The notes below the pieces were generated by a model. The model was not told where the DNA came from. It saw only the letters and a program-made list of their open reading frames with translations, and did not search any database. The position numbers and the translations under genes are program-made. DNA of 64,000 bases, from positions 1 to 64,000 of the forward strand of contig JAURVB010014161.1 in the NCBI GenBank assembly GCA_033002965.1. The letters run 5' to 3'. This document shows, one piece after another, positions 61,920 to 64,000 of this stretch (the first letter of the stretch is position 1; the number at the start of each line of letters is the position of its first letter). Origin of the DNA: Piper betle. Its lineage: Eukaryota > Streptophyta > Magnoliopsida > Piperales > Piperaceae.

Positions 61920-64000
61920 TGTAACACCCCAATTTGGTTCACCCGCGAATTGAACCAAAAATACTACTCGCGACCGAACCATTTGCTAATCTACTTAATT
62001 CGGTTAAGCTGACCCAATTCTAACCTCGGCATCTCAAGAGGGTGATGCAACCATTCAATGCATGGATGAGATGCTTAAGCTCTATCATGGTTCTAAATGA
62101 ATGTTATGACATGCAATTCATATTCAAAACAAAACAAACTTATTAAAAGTTCTCAAAATAACGATTTTTAAAAACAAAACGGATAGAGTCTCTATTAAAA
62201 GTGCAATAGGGACCACCCTGTCAACAATAAACATATATATATATATATACATATATACAATAAAATATAGAACGTTTCCAAAACATGTTGTTTTTCTCAC
62301 AACATTCACATTATAATCATTTCTATTCTTCTGAGTTGAGTCTGGACTCCATTGCTTAGCTTGTTTAGTTCTATTCACAATTATAACTACAAGCAAAACA
62401 TTTCATGGTTTCTCATAACATTTCTGTAATAAAATATTTCAACATGCATATATCCATAACCATTAACAATAGTGCACCACACCACATTGTCATTCATTCC
62501 ATATGACAAGTACATGTGTGCATGGTGCATTGCTGCTCCTTCGTAGTCCCGAAAACACTCAGTCATTCTAGTTCTCACCTATATATATAATACAAAAATG
62601 TTAGTAATGAGTGTTACTAGTCTAAAAATAATTAATAATCAAACTGACATAGAATAGCTAACTCTTCTGTTAAATGAAATCATTCATATACTTTTGCATT
62701 AGACACTCATAAGGGCACTAATTAGGAGTAGTCTGCCTTGGCTCGACAGTGTTCCATTCTGACTCATCAGATGCCTCAACATTTTCAAACTATCCCTTGC
62801 ACGAGAAAATCAATTATCCTAAAGCCCTTACATCCTCCATATCACTCCTGGCTTTGAGCACAAAGGTCAAATACTCTAAGGCAGGCACCTTTAGTACCCT
62901 TTGAATCCACAAGTCTAAACATGCGCCACATTGAAGTACTCGTAATTCTCCACACTTCTCCGGGTTTGAGGAACTCAAAGGTGGAATTGTCATAATCCCT
63001 CGGGATTGGAATGACCCACTCACCAATCCATAGCCCACTTTAACTGCCATGCCCGCTCACGGTGAGCTTGAATCAACTTTCCCTTGTCTCACATTTCACT
63101 AGAAAATACCAATAAAATTACATATACACAGGTCTAGGTAGTGATTTTGATATAGTAGGCCTGAAGGCATCATGATCTGAATCTGAGTTTTCAAAAACTA
63201 ACTCGAGAGATCTCATCCTCGAGGGTTATTAATCCGGAAATTTGTATGACTAAATAGTTTGTGTGGAGTGGGATACGATAAATCCACCACTCGACACATC
63301 CGCTTATATTTAAAAACAAATCACAACAGAGTGAGAGAGTTAAACAAGAAACAAGTTCTAAACAAACTTGGTAAAAACTCCAATTGTGCCCACGCGCTTA
63401 GGCAGTGAGCTTCTACTCCATACCTACACATCAAAACTACAAGTTAACACCTGTTATGATGCATTCACATATCCTAACTGACATACTCAATCAAAGCACT
63501 CACATCATTCCACATCATGATTTTCTAGGCACGTTGCAATTAATTAACAATTCATATTTAGTTTACTTAATTAGTTCATTAGAATTATTTCAATATAATT
63601 TAAATTATAATATCCATTTTTATTTACAATAAAAATAATTTACTATGTCAATCCATCAAATCCTAGCATGTTGCACTACTAATTATCAATTTTAAATAAT
63701 TAGGTTGAAGTTAATTATACCTCGTGTCGTTGGCGATTTGCAATGATTAGGGTATGTTGTGCGGTTCGAGACTCGAATTCGGTACCTGGCGGCATCCGAA
63801 GTTTGATCGGGTTTGGCTGGATGAATTTGGCAAAAATTTGACAATTTTTGACAAATTCCAGCAAATCTGATTTTTGGCAGTTTCCAATGGTTTTCTGGCG
63901 ACTTTTTCGACAAGGAGATCGAGACTGTGGGTCAGCACCGGCTCAGCGAGCTTGATGCAACCACTGTTGTGGTGAGGGCAATGGTGGTGGCGGCAATGGT
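61920..64000 (+). mobile_element. Long LTR copy D (5' part)
   Basis: It starts TGTAACACCCC at 61,920, the clearest 5' terminus of the family, and continues through the shared landmarks (GTGTTACTAG near 62,610, CTTTGAATCCACAAGTC near 62,898, CTCATCCTCGAGGG near 63,214, CACGCGCTTAGGCAGTGAGC near 63,392) to the window edge. It sits inside copy F and is therefore younger than F. Confidence 0.65.

Noticed and set aside
1..64000. CRISPR array, prophage, integron or bacterial operon
   Set aside because: Introns, plant protein families and plant transposons throughout; the tandem repeats present are not spacer-separated.

Overview
This is AT-rich nuclear DNA from a flowering plant. The evidence is intron-containing genes with typical plant GT-AG junctions, plant-specific families (a WIYLD/pre-SET/SET SUVR-type methyltransferase, a CCT-domain protein, a chloroplast-type RRM protein) and a dense load of plant transposable elements. 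I cannot place the species or say monocot or dicot. No rRNA, complete tRNA gene, CRISPR array or prokaryote-type operon is visible.

Layout. 1-10,500 is transposon territory: the 3' part of a long LTR (1-2,835), two non-autonomous hAT-like elements with exact 8-bp target duplications (4,023-4,599 and 4,823-5,457), and a CACTA element (5,715-10,500) into which a minus-strand copy of the long LTR has inserted. 12,751-21,125 holds two minus-strand genes: a DEAD-box RNA helicase of the plant RH13 / yeast Mak5 type, and a damaged gene with a DPHPRHLC...CHCY cysteine/histidine motif. 21,460-23,290 is an odd repeat block: a 12-unit AT-rich array between two C/G-rich arms of opposite strand bias. 23,824-24,590 is a 5'-truncated pseudogene of a two-RRM chloroplast-type ribonucleoprotein. 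26,448-30,969 is a seven-exon SUVR1/2-like gene, minus strand. 31,690-42,600 is a roughly 11-kb AT-rich maze of diverged direct repeats that includes two dead L1-type reverse-transcriptase fragments and seems to have grown from sequence just upstream of the SUVR gene. 42,986-47,848 holds two abutting long LTR copies. 51,827-53,284 is a CCT-domain gene, minus strand. 55,569-59,286 is a deleted minus-strand Ty1/copia element carrying a Mutator-like insertion, and 59,287-64,000 is a long LTR (minus) split by another copy (plus).

The genes do not form a pathway. The helicase is expected to act in ribosome assembly, the SUVR protein in chromatin silencing, and the CCT protein in transcription.

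A cross-cutting observation is that several otherwise well-conserved exon chains carry isolated single-base frameshifts, which exon phases show independently. They are either residual assembly indels or real decay, and this decides whether the helicase and SUVR genes are functional.
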